Under the pieces are notes generated by a model, which was given only the letters and a program-made list of their open reading frames with translations, ran no database searches and was not told the DNA's origin. A stretch of DNA of 64,000 nucleotides from Methanoregula sp. (GTDB lineage: Archaea; Halobacteriota; Methanomicrobia; Methanomicrobiales; Methanospirillaceae): positions 1 through 64,000 of the forward strand of contig JAJRCF010000004.1 of NCBI GenBank assembly GCA_028679075.1, written 5' to 3'. This document shows positions 43,878-52,874 of this stretch, one piece after another. A program made the translations under genes and the position numbers. The stretch's first letter is position 1, and every line of letters begins with the position of its first letter.

Positions 43878-44103
43878 GGGGGGTCGGGCGGTGTACTTCC
43901 CGTGCGAACAAACCGGTGTGATTCCAGTAAGTACTATCGTAAATTTCCCCCCGGATTTGTTGGTCACGGGCGATAAAGTATCAAAGTACACCGCCCGACC
44001 CCCGCAGGGCCCCTCCCATTTCTGTGCCGGATTTATTCAGTTTTAAGGGATGAATGAAGGGATTGTCCTGGCCCCATGGGGGAGCGGGGGTCGGGCGGTG
44101 TAC
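43878..44103. repeat. Foldback element with three copies of GGGGGTCGGGCGGTGTAC
   Basis: The 18-mer occurs at 43879-43896, in inverse orientation at 43986-44003, and again directly at 44086-44103. Between the first pair further arms pair imperfectly (CCGTGCGAACAAACCGG with CCGGATTTGTTGGTCACGG), giving a hairpin of about 125 nt. The 43743-44250 gap otherwise holds nothing that looks coding. It may be a REP pair or a MITE-like relic; no terminal target duplication was seen. Confidence 0.7.
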
Positions 44104-44492
44104 AAAAAGGGGGAGTAAGGAATATTATTTCAAAAATGGTTTTCTACAGAGCAGATTTTAAAAAAATTCTACAATCTTTTCATATGAAATACTCCGGCTG
44201 GCAATAATCACCAGACCCTATGTTGCAAAAATTGCAAACTGAGAAACTCCTTATCAGTATTTAATGGGTTTTTAGTATCAGGACTATGAAGGAAAAAATC
44301 ATTGCTGCAATCGCAGATATCTCAGTCCCAGCACGTACCGGACCTGGCAGATGGCCTGTGCTGAATCCCTGGAAAACTTTTCTGGTAACCAAAAAAACAA
44401 TCGTTACCGCAGATTCGCTTTTACAATCCACTGCATCATTCTCGTTCGCTGACAACCGGCACTTCTCCGGAAAGAACATACCACACGTCCCC

Positions 44493-44503
44493 AATTATAT
44501 ATG
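44493..44503 (+). promoter_or_regulatory. TATA box for the kaiC-kaiB-kaiB operon
   Basis: AATTATATATG predicts transcription from about 44525, leaving a leader of about 26 nt with GGTG at 44543-44546 before the ACG codon at 44551. Confidence 0.5.
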
Positions 44504-44550
44504 CAGTGCAGATAATAGTCACATCAATGGAGTAAGGACAGTGGTGTAGT

Positions 44551-46314
44551 ACGAAACGTACAGGAAAAAATAAAACCGGCATATTTGCCGGAACGGAAGA
44601 ATTAGAGAAGATCCCCTCAGGGATCAAGGGTTTTGACGATATAACCGGCGGCGGGCTCCCGAAAGGCCGCCCATCACTTATCAGCGGCGGCCCGGGGTGC
44701 GGGAAAACACTCTTTGCCATGGAGTTCATCATCCGGGGGATTACCGATCATGGTGAACCCGGTATTTTTGTCGCGTTCGAAGAAAATATTGACGATCTCA
44801 AGAAGAATTTCAAGTCCATGGGGTTCGATCTTGATGACCTCGTACACCGGAAAAAACTGGTCCTTGACCACATCGCCATCGATCGCTCCGAGATCGAGGA
44901 GACCGGTGAGTACGACCTCGAAGGCCTGTTCATCCGGCTCGGCTCGATGATTGATTCTGTCGGTGCGAAGAGGGTTGCCATCGACACGTTAGAGACCATC
45001 TTCTCCGGTTTTGCCAACGAGGCGATCCTCAGGTCTGAGCTGCACCGGTTATTCCACTGGCTCAAGGACCGGGGTGTGACTGCGGTTGTCACGGGCGAAC
45101 GCGGGGACGTATCGATTACCAAATATGGCCTTGAAGAGTATGTTGCGGACTGCGTCATCACCCTCGACCACCGGATCATGAACCAGATCGCGACCCGTCG
45201 CCTGCGCATTGTCAAGTACCGCGGCAGCATCCATGGCACGGACGAGTACCCGTTTTTGATCAGCAGCGATGGTATCTCGGTCCTCCCCATCACCTCGATG
45301 TCCCTCACCCACAAGGCATCGGAAGAGAGGATCTCAGCCGGCATCCCCCGGCTCGATACCATGCTCGGGGGAAAAGGGTTCTTCCGCGGGTCATCCATCC
45401 TCGTCTCAGGCCAGGCGGGGACCGGCAAGACCAGTCTCGCAGCAAAGTTTATCGATGCAGCGTGCAGGCGGGGCGAGAGATGCCTCTTCTTCATCTCCGA
45501 GGAATCCGAGAGCCAGATCATGCGGAACATGTTGTCCATCGGCATAAACCTTGAACCATGGGTCAAAACCGGTCTCCTGAAATTCCATGCAGTCCGGCCA
45601 ACGGCGTACAGCCTCGAGATGCACCTCTCGGTAATGCTGAAACTCATCGGGGAGTTCAAGCCCCAGGTTTTAGCAGTTGATCCGATCTCCAATCTCTATC
45701 CCATTGGTGACGACATCCAGGTCCGCTCGATGCTGATGCGTCTCATCGACTTTGCCAAGTCCCTCCAGATCACCGGGTTCTTCACCAGCCTCTCGAATGA
45801 CGTGGATGTCGGGACCTATGGGTTCGAGCCCACCGAGATGCACGTATCTTCCTTAATGGACGCGTGGCTCATCCTTAAGAACGTCGAGGGAAACGGGGAG
45901 CGGAACCGTGCCTTCTCGATCATCAAGGTGCGGGGGATGGGACACTCGAACCAGCTGCGGGAGTTCATCCTGTCGAAAGAGGGCATCCAGCTCCTCGATG
46001 TATACAAAGGAAAAGAGGGTGTCCTCTTTGGTTCCGCCCGCATGGCGCAGGAGAGCAGTGAGACCATCGAACGGCTCAACAAGAGCGAAGAGATCGCACG
46101 GAAGAAGCGCGAGCTGGAGAGCAAGCGGAAGCTGATGGTGAACGGGATCGCGTTGCTGCAGGACCAGTATGCACGCGAGGAGGAGGAGATGAAGATCCTC
46201 ATTGGCCAGGATATCTCCCGCGAGAAAGCGGCAGAACAGATCAAAAAGGAGATCGCGGCCCAGCGGCAGGTCGACCGTAGACCCGGACAGCGCAGTAAAG
46301 CTAAGGCGAGGTGA
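44551..46314 (+). CDS. kaiC: KaiC-like RecA-family ATPase, two KaiC domains; non-canonical start
   Basis: About 588 aa. The ORF track starts at ATG 44719, which removes the first Walker A. The frame is open upstream to 44536 and reads [20 protein letters not shown], then SGGPGCGKT, as KaiC requires. No ATG, GTG or TTG exists in that extension; ACG-AAA at 44551 behind GGTG is the best start. The second domain has [22 protein letters not shown] and [22 protein letters not shown] matches the position of the cyanobacterial phosphosites (Ser-Thr), here Ser-Ser. A basic coiled-coil tail of about 75 residues follows. It is 4 nt upstream of kaiB. Confidence 0.88.
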   Translation, partial: TKRTGKNKTGIFAGTEELEKIPSGIKGFDDITGGGLPKGRPSLISGGPGCGKTLFAMEFIIRGITDHGEPGIFVAFEENIDDLKKNFKSMGFDLDDLVHRKKLVLDHIAIDRSEIEETGEYDLEGLFIRLGSMIDSVGAKRVAIDTLETIFSGFANEAILRSELHRLFHWLKDRGVTAVVTGERGDVSITKYGLEEYVADCVITLDHRIMNQIATRRLRIVKYRGSIHGTDEYPFLISSDGISVLPITSMSLTHKASEERISAGIPRLDTMLGGKGFFRGSSILVSGQAGTGKTSLAAKFIDAACRRGERCLFFISEESESQIMRNMLSIGINLEPWVKTGLLKFHAVRPTAYSLEMHLSVMLKLIGEFKPQVLAVDPISNLYPIGDDIQVRSMLMRLIDFAKSLQITGFFTSLSNDVDVGTYGFEPTEMHVSSLMDAWLILKNVEGNGERNRAFSIIKVRGMGHSNQLREFILSKEGIQLLDVYKGKEGVLFGSARMAQESSETIERLNKSEEIARKKRELESKRKLMVNGIALLQDQYAREEEEMKILIGQDISREKAAEQIKKEIAAQRQVDRRPGQRSKAKAR

Positions 46315-46318
46315 ACGT

Positions 46319-46654
46319 ATGCCGACTACCCCTAAGACCCGGCAGAAAGAGAAGGTGAAGAAGGAAGAGGCTGATGACGGATCATGGATCCTGCGGCTGT
46401 ACGTTGCCGGGCAGACCCCGAATTCCCTGACCGCATTTGAAAACCTCAAGAAGATCTGCGAGGACCACCTCGCAACCAAATATACGATTGAAGTCATCGA
46501 CCTCCAGAAACACCCGCAGCTCGCAAAGGACCACCAGATCATCGCAGTCCCCACCCTGATCCGGAAACTACCAACTCCGGTCAAGAAGATCATCGGGAAC
46601 CTGTCCAATACCGAGAAAGTCCTTGTGGGCCTGGACCTCCGGAAGGTGACGTGA
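46319..46654 (+). CDS. kaiB: KaiB domain protein 1
   Basis: 111 aa from ATG 46319 with GAGGTGA just upstream; the track's longer version reads through the end of kaiC. After a Lys-rich lead of about 20 residues it is a full KaiB fold: [78 protein letters not shown]. KaiB is the thioredoxin-like, fold-switching partner of KaiC. It lies between kaiC and a second kaiB, in the same operon. Confidence 0.93.
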   Translation: MPTTPKTRQKEKVKKEEADDGSWILRLYVAGQTPNSLTAFENLKKICEDHLATKYTIEVIDLQKHPQLAKDHQIIAVPTLIRKLPTPVKKIIGNLSNTEKVLVGLDLRKVT

Positions 46655-46691
46655 TACGAAAGCAGTTGCAAAGAAGAAAGCACAAGGCGAC

Positions 46692-47012
46692 GTGACCGCC
46701 GAGTTCGAGGCGGCACTCCTGAAGCGGAAGACCGATCACTACGTGCTCCGGCTCTACATTGCCGGCAACAACCCCCGGTCACAGGCCGCCGTCGAGAACG
46801 TGAAGAAGATCTGCGAGGAGTACCTGAAAGGGAGGTACGAACTCGAGGTGATCGATATCTACCTTGACCGGACAAAGAACCTGGTCGACCTCGTGCTCGC
46901 AGCACCGACCCTGATCAAGAAACTGCCACTCCCCTTACGGCGGGTCATAGGAGACATGTCCCGTAAGGAGAAAGTGCTCATCGGGCTCGATCTTGTCTCA
47001 CAGGTGAAATAA
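46692..47012 (+). CDS. kaiB: KaiB domain protein 2
   Basis: 106 aa from GTG 46692. The KaiB core is YVLRLYIAGNNPRSQAAVENVKKICEEYL, LEVIDIYLDRTKNLVDLVLAAPTLIKKLP, LRRVIGDMSRKEKVLIGLDL. The frame is open further upstream as AKKKAQGD, a Lys-rich lead like that of KaiB 1, back to ACG-AAA at 46656 with GGTGA 6 nt before it. GTG 46692 has only a weak AAGG site, so ACG 46656 is a real competitor. It is followed 37 nt later by the HisKA_2 kinase, suggesting that KaiB and kinase belong to one pathway. Confidence 0.92.
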   Translation: MTAEFEAALLKRKTDHYVLRLYIAGNNPRSQAAVENVKKICEEYLKGRYELEVIDIYLDRTKNLVDLVLAAPTLIKKLPLPLRRVIGDMSRKEKVLIGLDLVSQVK

Positions 47013-47049
47013 CCTCAGCTATGATAACAATCACTGCCAGGGAAACGAT

Positions 47050-49806
47050 ATGAAACGGGAAGGCGCGGACAGCAAAAAAGAGATCGAAGAACTGCGCGGG
47101 AAGATCCGCGAGCTCGAGGAGACTCTTGACGCCATCCGTTCCGGTGAAGTGGACGCCATCGTTGTCTCAAAAGACGATGTCCAGCAGGTGTACACGCTGG
47201 AAGGATCCGATCACCCGTACCGGGCACTGATCGATAATATCCGGGAAGGGGCGCTCACCCTCTCCCGGACCGGGATGATCCTGTTCTCCAACACGCGGTT
47301 TGAAGAGATGATGCAGCTGCCGTCCGAAAAAGTGCTCGGCACCTTTATCTTCGATCATGTCTGCCCGGAATTCCAGGAGGAGATCGGAGAGGCCGTAAAG
47401 GTGATCGTGAAGAAGGCATGCCGGGCACGGGTCCGGATGCGCCAGGGCACTTCTTCCATCCCCGTCCTCATCTCCATGAGCGCACTCTCTTCTGACAAGG
47501 ATACGAAGATCAGCGTTGTCATCACCGACAGGAGGCAGGACGAGGAACGGATCCGGTTCCAGGCACGCCTTCTCGATGCGGTCGGGGACGCCGTGATTGC
47601 GGTTGATACCGACCATAAAATCATATTCTGGAACGAAGGAGCAACCCGTACCTATGGCTGGAAGCCGGAAGAAGTCCTCGGTCGTAGTTCGGTGGAAGTT
47701 ATGGTTCCGGAAATTTCAAAGAAGGATGCACAAAATATCATCTCACGGGTTGACAGGGGGGAGATGTGGTCCGGGGAATACCGGGTCCGTCACCGGGACG
47801 GCCATGAATTTTTCATTCATGTAACCGACTCTCCCCTTTTCGGTGAAGACGGGAATCTCATCGCGGTCATCGGCATAAGCCACGACATCAGCGAACAGAA
47901 ACGTGCTGATGATGTGTTGCGGCACAACGAGGAGGCACTCCTGCGGGCGCACGAACTGCTGGAGGCCGTAACGAAAGGAACCGACGTGATTATCGCGGCC
48001 CAGGACCTGGATTTCCGGTATATCTTCTTCAACCGGACCTATAAGGAAGAGATTAAGCGACTCACCGGTAAGGACCTCACCCTCGGTACCAGCATGATTG
48101 ACGTGTACGCAGACATGCCCGAAGAGCAGAAGCGGGCCATGGAGGAGTGGAGAAAAGTACTCCAGGGGGAGAATGTAAACCAGACAATAACATTTGGTGA
48201 CTCACATGGACACCAGAAGATCTATCATGTACTCCACGCTCCCATCCGCGATGCGAATGGCACTATCATAGGTGCCGGGGAAGTGGCGTATGATATTACA
48301 AAACAGGTGCAGGTTGAGGACAAACTTCGTGAAACAACGGAATATCTTGATAAACTGTTCACCTATGCCAATGCCCCCATCATCGTCTGGGACCCGCAAT
48401 TCAGGATTACCCGGTTCAACCAGGCCTTTGAACATCTTTCCGGCAGGACGGCACAAGACGTTATCGGACAGCATGTTGAAATACTCTTACCCGGGAAATG
48501 CCAGGCAGATGCCATGGATATTATCAATAAGTCCATATACGGGGAGAGATGGGACAGCGTGGAAATACCCATTCTCAACAAGGACGGGGACATCAGGACG
48601 GTACTCTGGAATTCTGCCCCTATTTTCGGGCCTGACGGAAGAACGATCATCTCCATTATCGCCCAGGGTCAGGATATCACCGACCGGAAAAAAGCAGAAT
48701 CCGAGAGCAAATTGCGGGCTTCTGAATATGCGAGAATAAACACGATGCTTGAAGAAGAGATCCGGCAGCGGTCGTTATCCGATAAAACGCTTAAACATAC
48801 CCTGTCGCTCCTCAATGCAGCTCTTGATTCAACCGCTGACGGCATCTATGTAGTCGACCAGCTGGGAAAGATCACCAGTTATAACCTGAATTTCGTGACC
48901 ATGTGGGGTATCTCCCCGGCTGTGCTGGAATCCGGCGAAAACAAAACGGTCATGCATCATGTCCTGCCGCAACTTAAAAATCCGAAAGGATTTTTGGCCA
49001 GCATTGATGAGTTCCTGGAAAACCCGGGACGCGAAAGCTTTGACATGATCGAATTTAACGACGGGAAGATCTTCGAACGCTATTCAAAACCCCAGATAAT
49101 CGGGAATACGATGGTCGGCAGGGTCTGGAGTTTCCGGGACGTCACCGATCGCAAGCATGCAGAAGAAAAACTGATTGCATCCGTACAGGAAAAGGAGGTG
49201 CTGCTCCGTGAGATCCACCACCGGGTCAAGAATAACCTCCAGCTGATCTCCGGCCTGCTGGACATGACCCGGATGCGTTCTTCCGATCCGGCAACGACCG
49301 AGATTCTCACGGATATGATGCTGAAGATCCAGACCATGGCGCAGATCCATACCCGGCTCTATGAGAGCAAACAGTTCGGGAAGATCAATATCACCGGCCA
49401 GTTCAGGGACCAGGTAACGGCCTTGTCAAATATTTTCTCTCATAAGGGGCACGAGATCACCTGCGAGATTACCCCGGAGGACATTTTTCTCCCGGTGGAC
49501 CAGGCCCTGCCCTGTGCACTCGTTGTCAATGAACTTCTCTCGAACGCGTACAAACATGCATTCAAAGGGAGAAAACAGGGTAAGATTGAGATCTCTGCAA
49601 GCCAGAAGAACGGCCGGATCCATATCACGGTCCATGATAACGGGGTCGGGTTGCCCCCGGACCTGGACATCACCCGTTCCAGGAGTCTTGGGCTCAAACT
49701 GATCAGGACACTGGTGCAGCACCAGTTGCGGGGAACACTGAACATGGAGAGCCAGAAGGGGACTGAAATCAACATGGAATTTCCGGTAATAATCGCGGGG
49801 AGTTAA
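47050..49806 (+). CDS. Multi-PAS sensor histidine kinase (HisKA_2 type, cassette 2)
   Basis: 918 aa, soluble. N-terminal coiled coil with the MEKHLA-like motif LDAIRSGEVDAIVV, followed by about five PAS domains near residues 58, 170, 300, 430 and 595. The phosphoacceptor is REIHHRVKNNLQLISGLLDM and the ATPase domain has LVVNELLSNAYKHAF and HDNGVGLP. The C-terminal half (from LNAALDSTADGIYVVD) is closely similar to the 38268 kinase, while the PAS input part differs. It is directly downstream of kaiC-kaiB-kaiB and 4 nt before its REC-MEDS-PadR partner, so it is a good candidate to read the Kai proteins. Confidence 0.92.
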   Translation: MKREGADSKKEIEELRGKIRELEETLDAIRSGEVDAIVVSKDDVQQVYTLEGSDHPYRALIDNIREGALTLSRTGMILFSNTRFEEMMQLPSEKVLGTFIFDHVCPEFQEEIGEAVKVIVKKACRARVRMRQGTSSIPVLISMSALSSDKDTKISVVITDRRQDEERIRFQARLLDAVGDAVIAVDTDHKIIFWNEGATRTYGWKPEEVLGRSSVEVMVPEISKKDAQNIISRVDRGEMWSGEYRVRHRDGHEFFIHVTDSPLFGEDGNLIAVIGISHDISEQKRADDVLRHNEEALLRAHELLEAVTKGTDVIIAAQDLDFRYIFFNRTYKEEIKRLTGKDLTLGTSMIDVYADMPEEQKRAMEEWRKVLQGENVNQTITFGDSHGHQKIYHVLHAPIRDANGTIIGAGEVAYDITKQVQVEDKLRETTEYLDKLFTYANAPIIVWDPQFRITRFNQAFEHLSGRTAQDVIGQHVEILLPGKCQADAMDIINKSIYGERWDSVEIPILNKDGDIRTVLWNSAPIFGPDGRTIISIIAQGQDITDRKKAESESKLRASEYARINTMLEEEIRQRSLSDKTLKHTLSLLNAALDSTADGIYVVDQLGKITSYNLNFVTMWGISPAVLESGENKTVMHHVLPQLKNPKGFLASIDEFLENPGRESFDMIEFNDGKIFERYSKPQIIGNTMVGRVWSFRDVTDRKHAEEKLIASVQEKEVLLREIHHRVKNNLQLISGLLDMTRMRSSDPATTEILTDMMLKIQTMAQIHTRLYESKQFGKINITGQFRDQVTALSNIFSHKGHEITCEITPEDIFLPVDQALPCALVVNELLSNAYKHAFKGRKQGKIEISASQKNGRIHITVHDNGVGLPPDLDITRSRSLGLKLIRTLVQHQLRGTLNMESQKGTEINMEFPVIIAGS

Positions 49807-49810
49807 CGGT

Positions 49811-51160
49811 ATGTCAAAAATACTTGTTGTTGACGATGAAGCAATCATCACGATGCAACTGGAAGAACGCCTGAGTACAATGGGATACAGCGTTGCAGGC
49901 ATGGCAGCTTCCGGTGAAGATGCGGTCGATAAGGCACGGAGTGTCCGGCCCGATCTTGTACTGATGGATATCGTAATGCCGGGGAAGATGAATGGTATTG
50001 AAGCAGCAAAGATCATCACCACGGAACTGGACATCCCGGTTGTTTTTGTCACTTCGTATGCTGACGATACCATCATTGAAAAGGCAAAAAATGTCCGGCC
50101 CTATGGCTATATCGTAAAACCCTTCAATGAACTGGAGATAAAAGCGGCCATTGAAGTGGCACTGTTCCGTAAAGCGACAGAACGGGAAGACCAGAAGGTC
50201 AGGAAATCCGCCCAGGAAAGAAGTGCACCCGGCATGGAGACCGGTACCCTTGCACCGGACGGCCTTGCCTATCTCGATCTGCCGGAAATAAAAACCGTCC
50301 TGCTGAAAGATATCTTCACCGACATTGTTCTCTTTCTCTACACCGACCAGGTGGTAAAAGACCCGATATTCAAATTTGCGCTGGAAGAGGGGATAAAAAA
50401 GGGAGGCCGCAACCTGTTTGCCTATTCCCAGTCCACGCTCCAGAAATACTTCCCAAAGGAGATCCAGAAAAAGGAACTGTACACGTACCGGATAAAACGA
50501 CATGAAGTCCGTACCCTGCTGCCAGTCCTTGAAAAGTGCACTGATTCCCTGTTGTATAACGGTACGATGGACTCACTGCAGATCCTGCTGGATTTTTCCG
50601 AGACCGAGGAGTTCAATGATATTCTTGCCATCAGGAACCTGATCTTGGAAAAAAAGGCGACAAAGACGCATATATCCGGGATCATCGCCATCAATATCGG
50701 GAAAATCGATCACACCCTGATAAAAACCCTTGCGGAGGGTATTCCCAAGATCATTGTATCGACCGGGAAAGAGACAACGCTTTCCTTTGCCCACCAGACA
50801 TTTCCTGCCGGGTTGATATCCGTCGTCCCCCAGTCAACCGTTGATGATGTCGTGAAAAAGTCACTGGAACCGGTGGTCCTTTCCCTCCTGGACAAACCGA
50901 TTTCCGGGTATGACATTGTCCACGAGATCCATAACCGGTACAAGGTCTTTATCCCGCAGGCACGGGTCTACACGCTCCTCCATGATCTCATGGAAAACGG
51001 TCACCTGGAGATCCGGGTTTCCGGGAAATCCAAATTGTATTATACGACAGAAAAAGGGAGAAAACATATCAACCAGAAACTTGACGACTTCAAGCAGGTG
51101 TTCGAGCATATCATGGGCGGGGTAAGTGAGGTCAACGCGGGGAAAAATGATGAAAAATAA
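49811..51160 (+). CDS. Response regulator: REC, MEDS-like domain, PadR-type wHTH (cassette 2)
   Basis: 449 aa, paralogue of 41417-42763. Receiver MSKILVVDDEAIITMQLEERL with Asp53 in LMDIVMPGK. The middle domain is LLKDIFTDIVLFLYTDQVVKDPIFKFALEEG...GGRNLFAYSQ. The PadR-like C-terminus is LLDKPISGYDIVHEIHNRYKVFIPQARVYTLLHDLMENGHL. It follows its kinase by 4 nt. The likely targets are nearby stress genes, but no binding site was identified. The 51161-51592 stretch after it holds no convincing gene. Confidence 0.9.
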   Translation: MSKILVVDDEAIITMQLEERLSTMGYSVAGMAASGEDAVDKARSVRPDLVLMDIVMPGKMNGIEAAKIITTELDIPVVFVTSYADDTIIEKAKNVRPYGYIVKPFNELEIKAAIEVALFRKATEREDQKVRKSAQERSAPGMETGTLAPDGLAYLDLPEIKTVLLKDIFTDIVLFLYTDQVVKDPIFKFALEEGIKKGGRNLFAYSQSTLQKYFPKEIQKKELYTYRIKRHEVRTLLPVLEKCTDSLLYNGTMDSLQILLDFSETEEFNDILAIRNLILEKKATKTHISGIIAINIGKIDHTLIKTLAEGIPKIIVSTGKETTLSFAHQTFPAGLISVVPQSTVDDVVKKSLEPVVLSLLDKPISGYDIVHEIHNRYKVFIPQARVYTLLHDLMENGHLEIRVSGKSKLYYTTEKGRKHINQKLDDFKQVFEHIMGGVSEVNAGKNDEK

Positions 51161-51592
51161 TTGAATGGGAATACCGGTGCCAGGGCATCATCTGCCATGC
51201 AGATGCATTCTTTCCCCTTGTACATGCATTAATCCCCGTTTTTATCAAAAACAAAACAAGATTTGTAAAATCCGGTCGCCTTTATCTTCTTTTATAGACA
51301 GGTAATCAGTGGGTAGAAGAGTTACCCGGGGGAGGTGGTTTGTCATCTTTGAGAAGAAGAATGCCTCATGTGACCTTGCGGATGCTAAAACACGAGAAAA
51401 CTGCACAATGCCACCGGTGTGGAGGTGGCAGGAGGGGGCCTGGTATTCGGGGATACCGGGCTTTTCTGCTGCCATCCACAAATAACCTCTGAAGTAAATC
51501 ATACAACAGCCCCATCAGATATATGAACAAACTATACATGTTCACAAACGATACAAGCACTGCAATAAGCCAGAATATTTGGAGACAGGCCA

Positions 51593-51619
51593 GCGATCGG
51601 TCATAATTTTTCCGATCGC
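51593..51619. promoter_or_regulatory. Inverted repeat upstream of Hsp20-like gene 2
   Basis: GCGATCGG-tcataattttt-CCGATCGC, a perfect 8-bp stem, lies 70 bp upstream of ATG 51690. It could be a terminator for the kinase-regulator operon or an operator for the Hsp20-like gene. Confidence 0.5.
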
Positions 51620-51689
51620 TTTTCAGGTATGCAGCGGATAAAAATGACCTGACGGATTACAAAACAACTAAAAAAAGAGGAACAGAGAT

Positions 51690-51977
51690 ATGAAAAAAGG
51701 AAAATCTCACGATTCCGGGGCAATACCAACTGTCGAACCGGTAACGACTGTTTTTGATGATGGAAAATTTCTCCGCATCCGGACAGAACTACCCGGCATA
51801 TCTGAGGAAAGGATTAAAATCGACCTGGAAAACCAGTCGACCTCGGTTACTATTCATGCAATGAATACCGTCAGACAATATAAAAAAGTCATCACCATTC
51901 CCTGCGAAGTACGATTCTCAAAAAAACGGTTTTCCGAGGGGATTCTTGAACTGACCCTGGAAAAAAATTGTTCCTGA
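51690..51977 (+). CDS. Hsp20/alpha-crystallin-like small protein (cassette 2)
   Basis: 95 aa from ATG with AGAGGA upstream. VFDDGKFLRIRTELPGISEERIKIDLENQSTSVTI and RFSKKRFSEGILELTLEK form a minimal alpha-crystallin-like domain lacking the long arms of classical Hsp20. It is similar to 43470-43742 over the whole length. Its position upstream of grpE-dnaK-dnaJ supports a chaperone role. It lies 530 bp after the regulator of cassette 2, mirroring cassette 1. Confidence 0.75.
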   Translation: MKKGKSHDSGAIPTVEPVTTVFDDGKFLRIRTELPGISEERIKIDLENQSTSVTIHAMNTVRQYKKVITIPCEVRFSKKRFSEGILELTLEKNCS

Positions 51978-52312
51978 TACACCCCAAATACACCCCAAAA
52001 ATCTTGTGAAAAAGTCATCCTGTTTTACAACCAGCACGTATTTTGTTGCAGATTTTGTTTCAAAATCTGCTTTCTGACAAAGATCCTATAAAAAATCCTC
52101 GTCAATATCCACGACAGGTGAGGATAATTCCTTTCTTTGATAATTCCACCGGACTGTTTCAGGCTGGAGAGGAGATTGAGCGTATCTGGGATACCTACCG
52201 GAATATGAGCGGTAATTTCGATACGCAGAATAACGCCGTATTTCACCGTTACGGATCAGCATGTCCGTCTACCGGGTGTGGCCACTGCGGGAACCCTGAT
52301 TGTTATTTCAGC
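51978..52312. other. Intergenic region before grpE
   Basis: 335 bp with no accepted gene. A plus-strand frame (52043-52354) encodes a cysteine-containing tail but has only TTG starts and overlaps the grpE promoter. It contains the near-inverted pair GCAGATTTTG / CAAAATCTGC at about 52049-52070. Confidence 0.4.
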
Positions 52313-52320
52313 AAATTTAT
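52313..52320 (+). promoter_or_regulatory. TATA box for leaderless grpE
   Basis: AAATTTAT is centred about 27 bp before ATG 52344, implying a leaderless grpE-dnaK-dnaJ transcript and excluding the track's upstream start at 52278. Confidence 0.55.
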
Positions 52321-52343
52321 CCGGGATTATTACGATTACCCCC

Positions 52344-52874
52344 ATGGAATCTGATGGAAAACCGGGTAACGATGAGGGGACGATGACAGACGAGCTGGAA
52401 GAATTAAAAGAGGAACTTGAAACCCAGACCCGGCTTGCAGAAGACCGGCTCAACCGGCTGAAATACCTCCAGGCGGATTTTGACAATTACCGCAAATGGT
52501 CGCAAAAGGAAAAAGAAGCGATCATTGCACTCGCAAACGAGAACCTGATCAAAGACCTCCTGGTGATCCTGGATGACTTCGATCAGGCACTGCCATCCCT
52601 TGAGATGGAACAGAACCGGGAGGGTATGCAGATGGTCCAGAAAAAAATGGTAAAGGTCCTCAAAGAATACGGGTTACAGCCCATCGATGACGTAGGAAAA
52701 AAATTTGATCCGCAGTTCCATGAGGTAGTCTATAAAGTGAGGTCCACAGACGAGGCCAACACGATTCTCGAAAATCTCGGTAAAGGGTACCAGTTGAGAT
52801 CGAAGGTCATCCGGCCCTCGAAAGTAAAGATTGCAGAACATATCACAGATGGAGAAGGTGAAATCAATGGGTAA
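52344..52874 (+). CDS. grpE: Nucleotide exchange factor GrpE
   Basis: 176 aa. A long N-terminal helix ([41 protein letters not shown]) precedes the beta-wing with [11 protein letters not shown] and [17 protein letters not shown], all typical. GrpE releases ADP from DnaK. It overlaps dnaK by 8 nt (stop inside the dnaK start region), so translation is coupled. Confidence 0.93.
   Translation: MESDGKPGNDEGTMTDELEELKEELETQTRLAEDRLNRLKYLQADFDNYRKWSQKEKEAIIALANENLIKDLLVILDDFDQALPSLEMEQNREGMQMVQKKMVKVLKEYGLQPIDDVGKKFDPQFHEVVYKVRSTDEANTILENLGKGYQLRSKVIRPSKVKIAEHITDGEGEING

Noticed and set aside
44286-44549. 87-aa plus-strand ORF between the foldback element and kaiC
   Set aside because: It has a TATA-like TATTTAATG about 27 bp upstream, but the protein has no recognisable domain or hydrophobic pattern, and its end overlaps the kaiC leader and ribosome site.
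46202-46318. Longer N-terminus of KaiB 1 from 46202
   Set aside because: This is the shifted frame of the kaiC tail; ATG 46319 has a strong ribosome site and the expected KaiB lead.
52043-52354. 103-aa plus-strand ORF with a Cys-containing tail (CPSTGCGHCGNPDC)
   Set aside because: Only TTG starts in T-rich sequence, no ribosome site, overlaps the grpE TATA box and start. Composition of the first half looks random.
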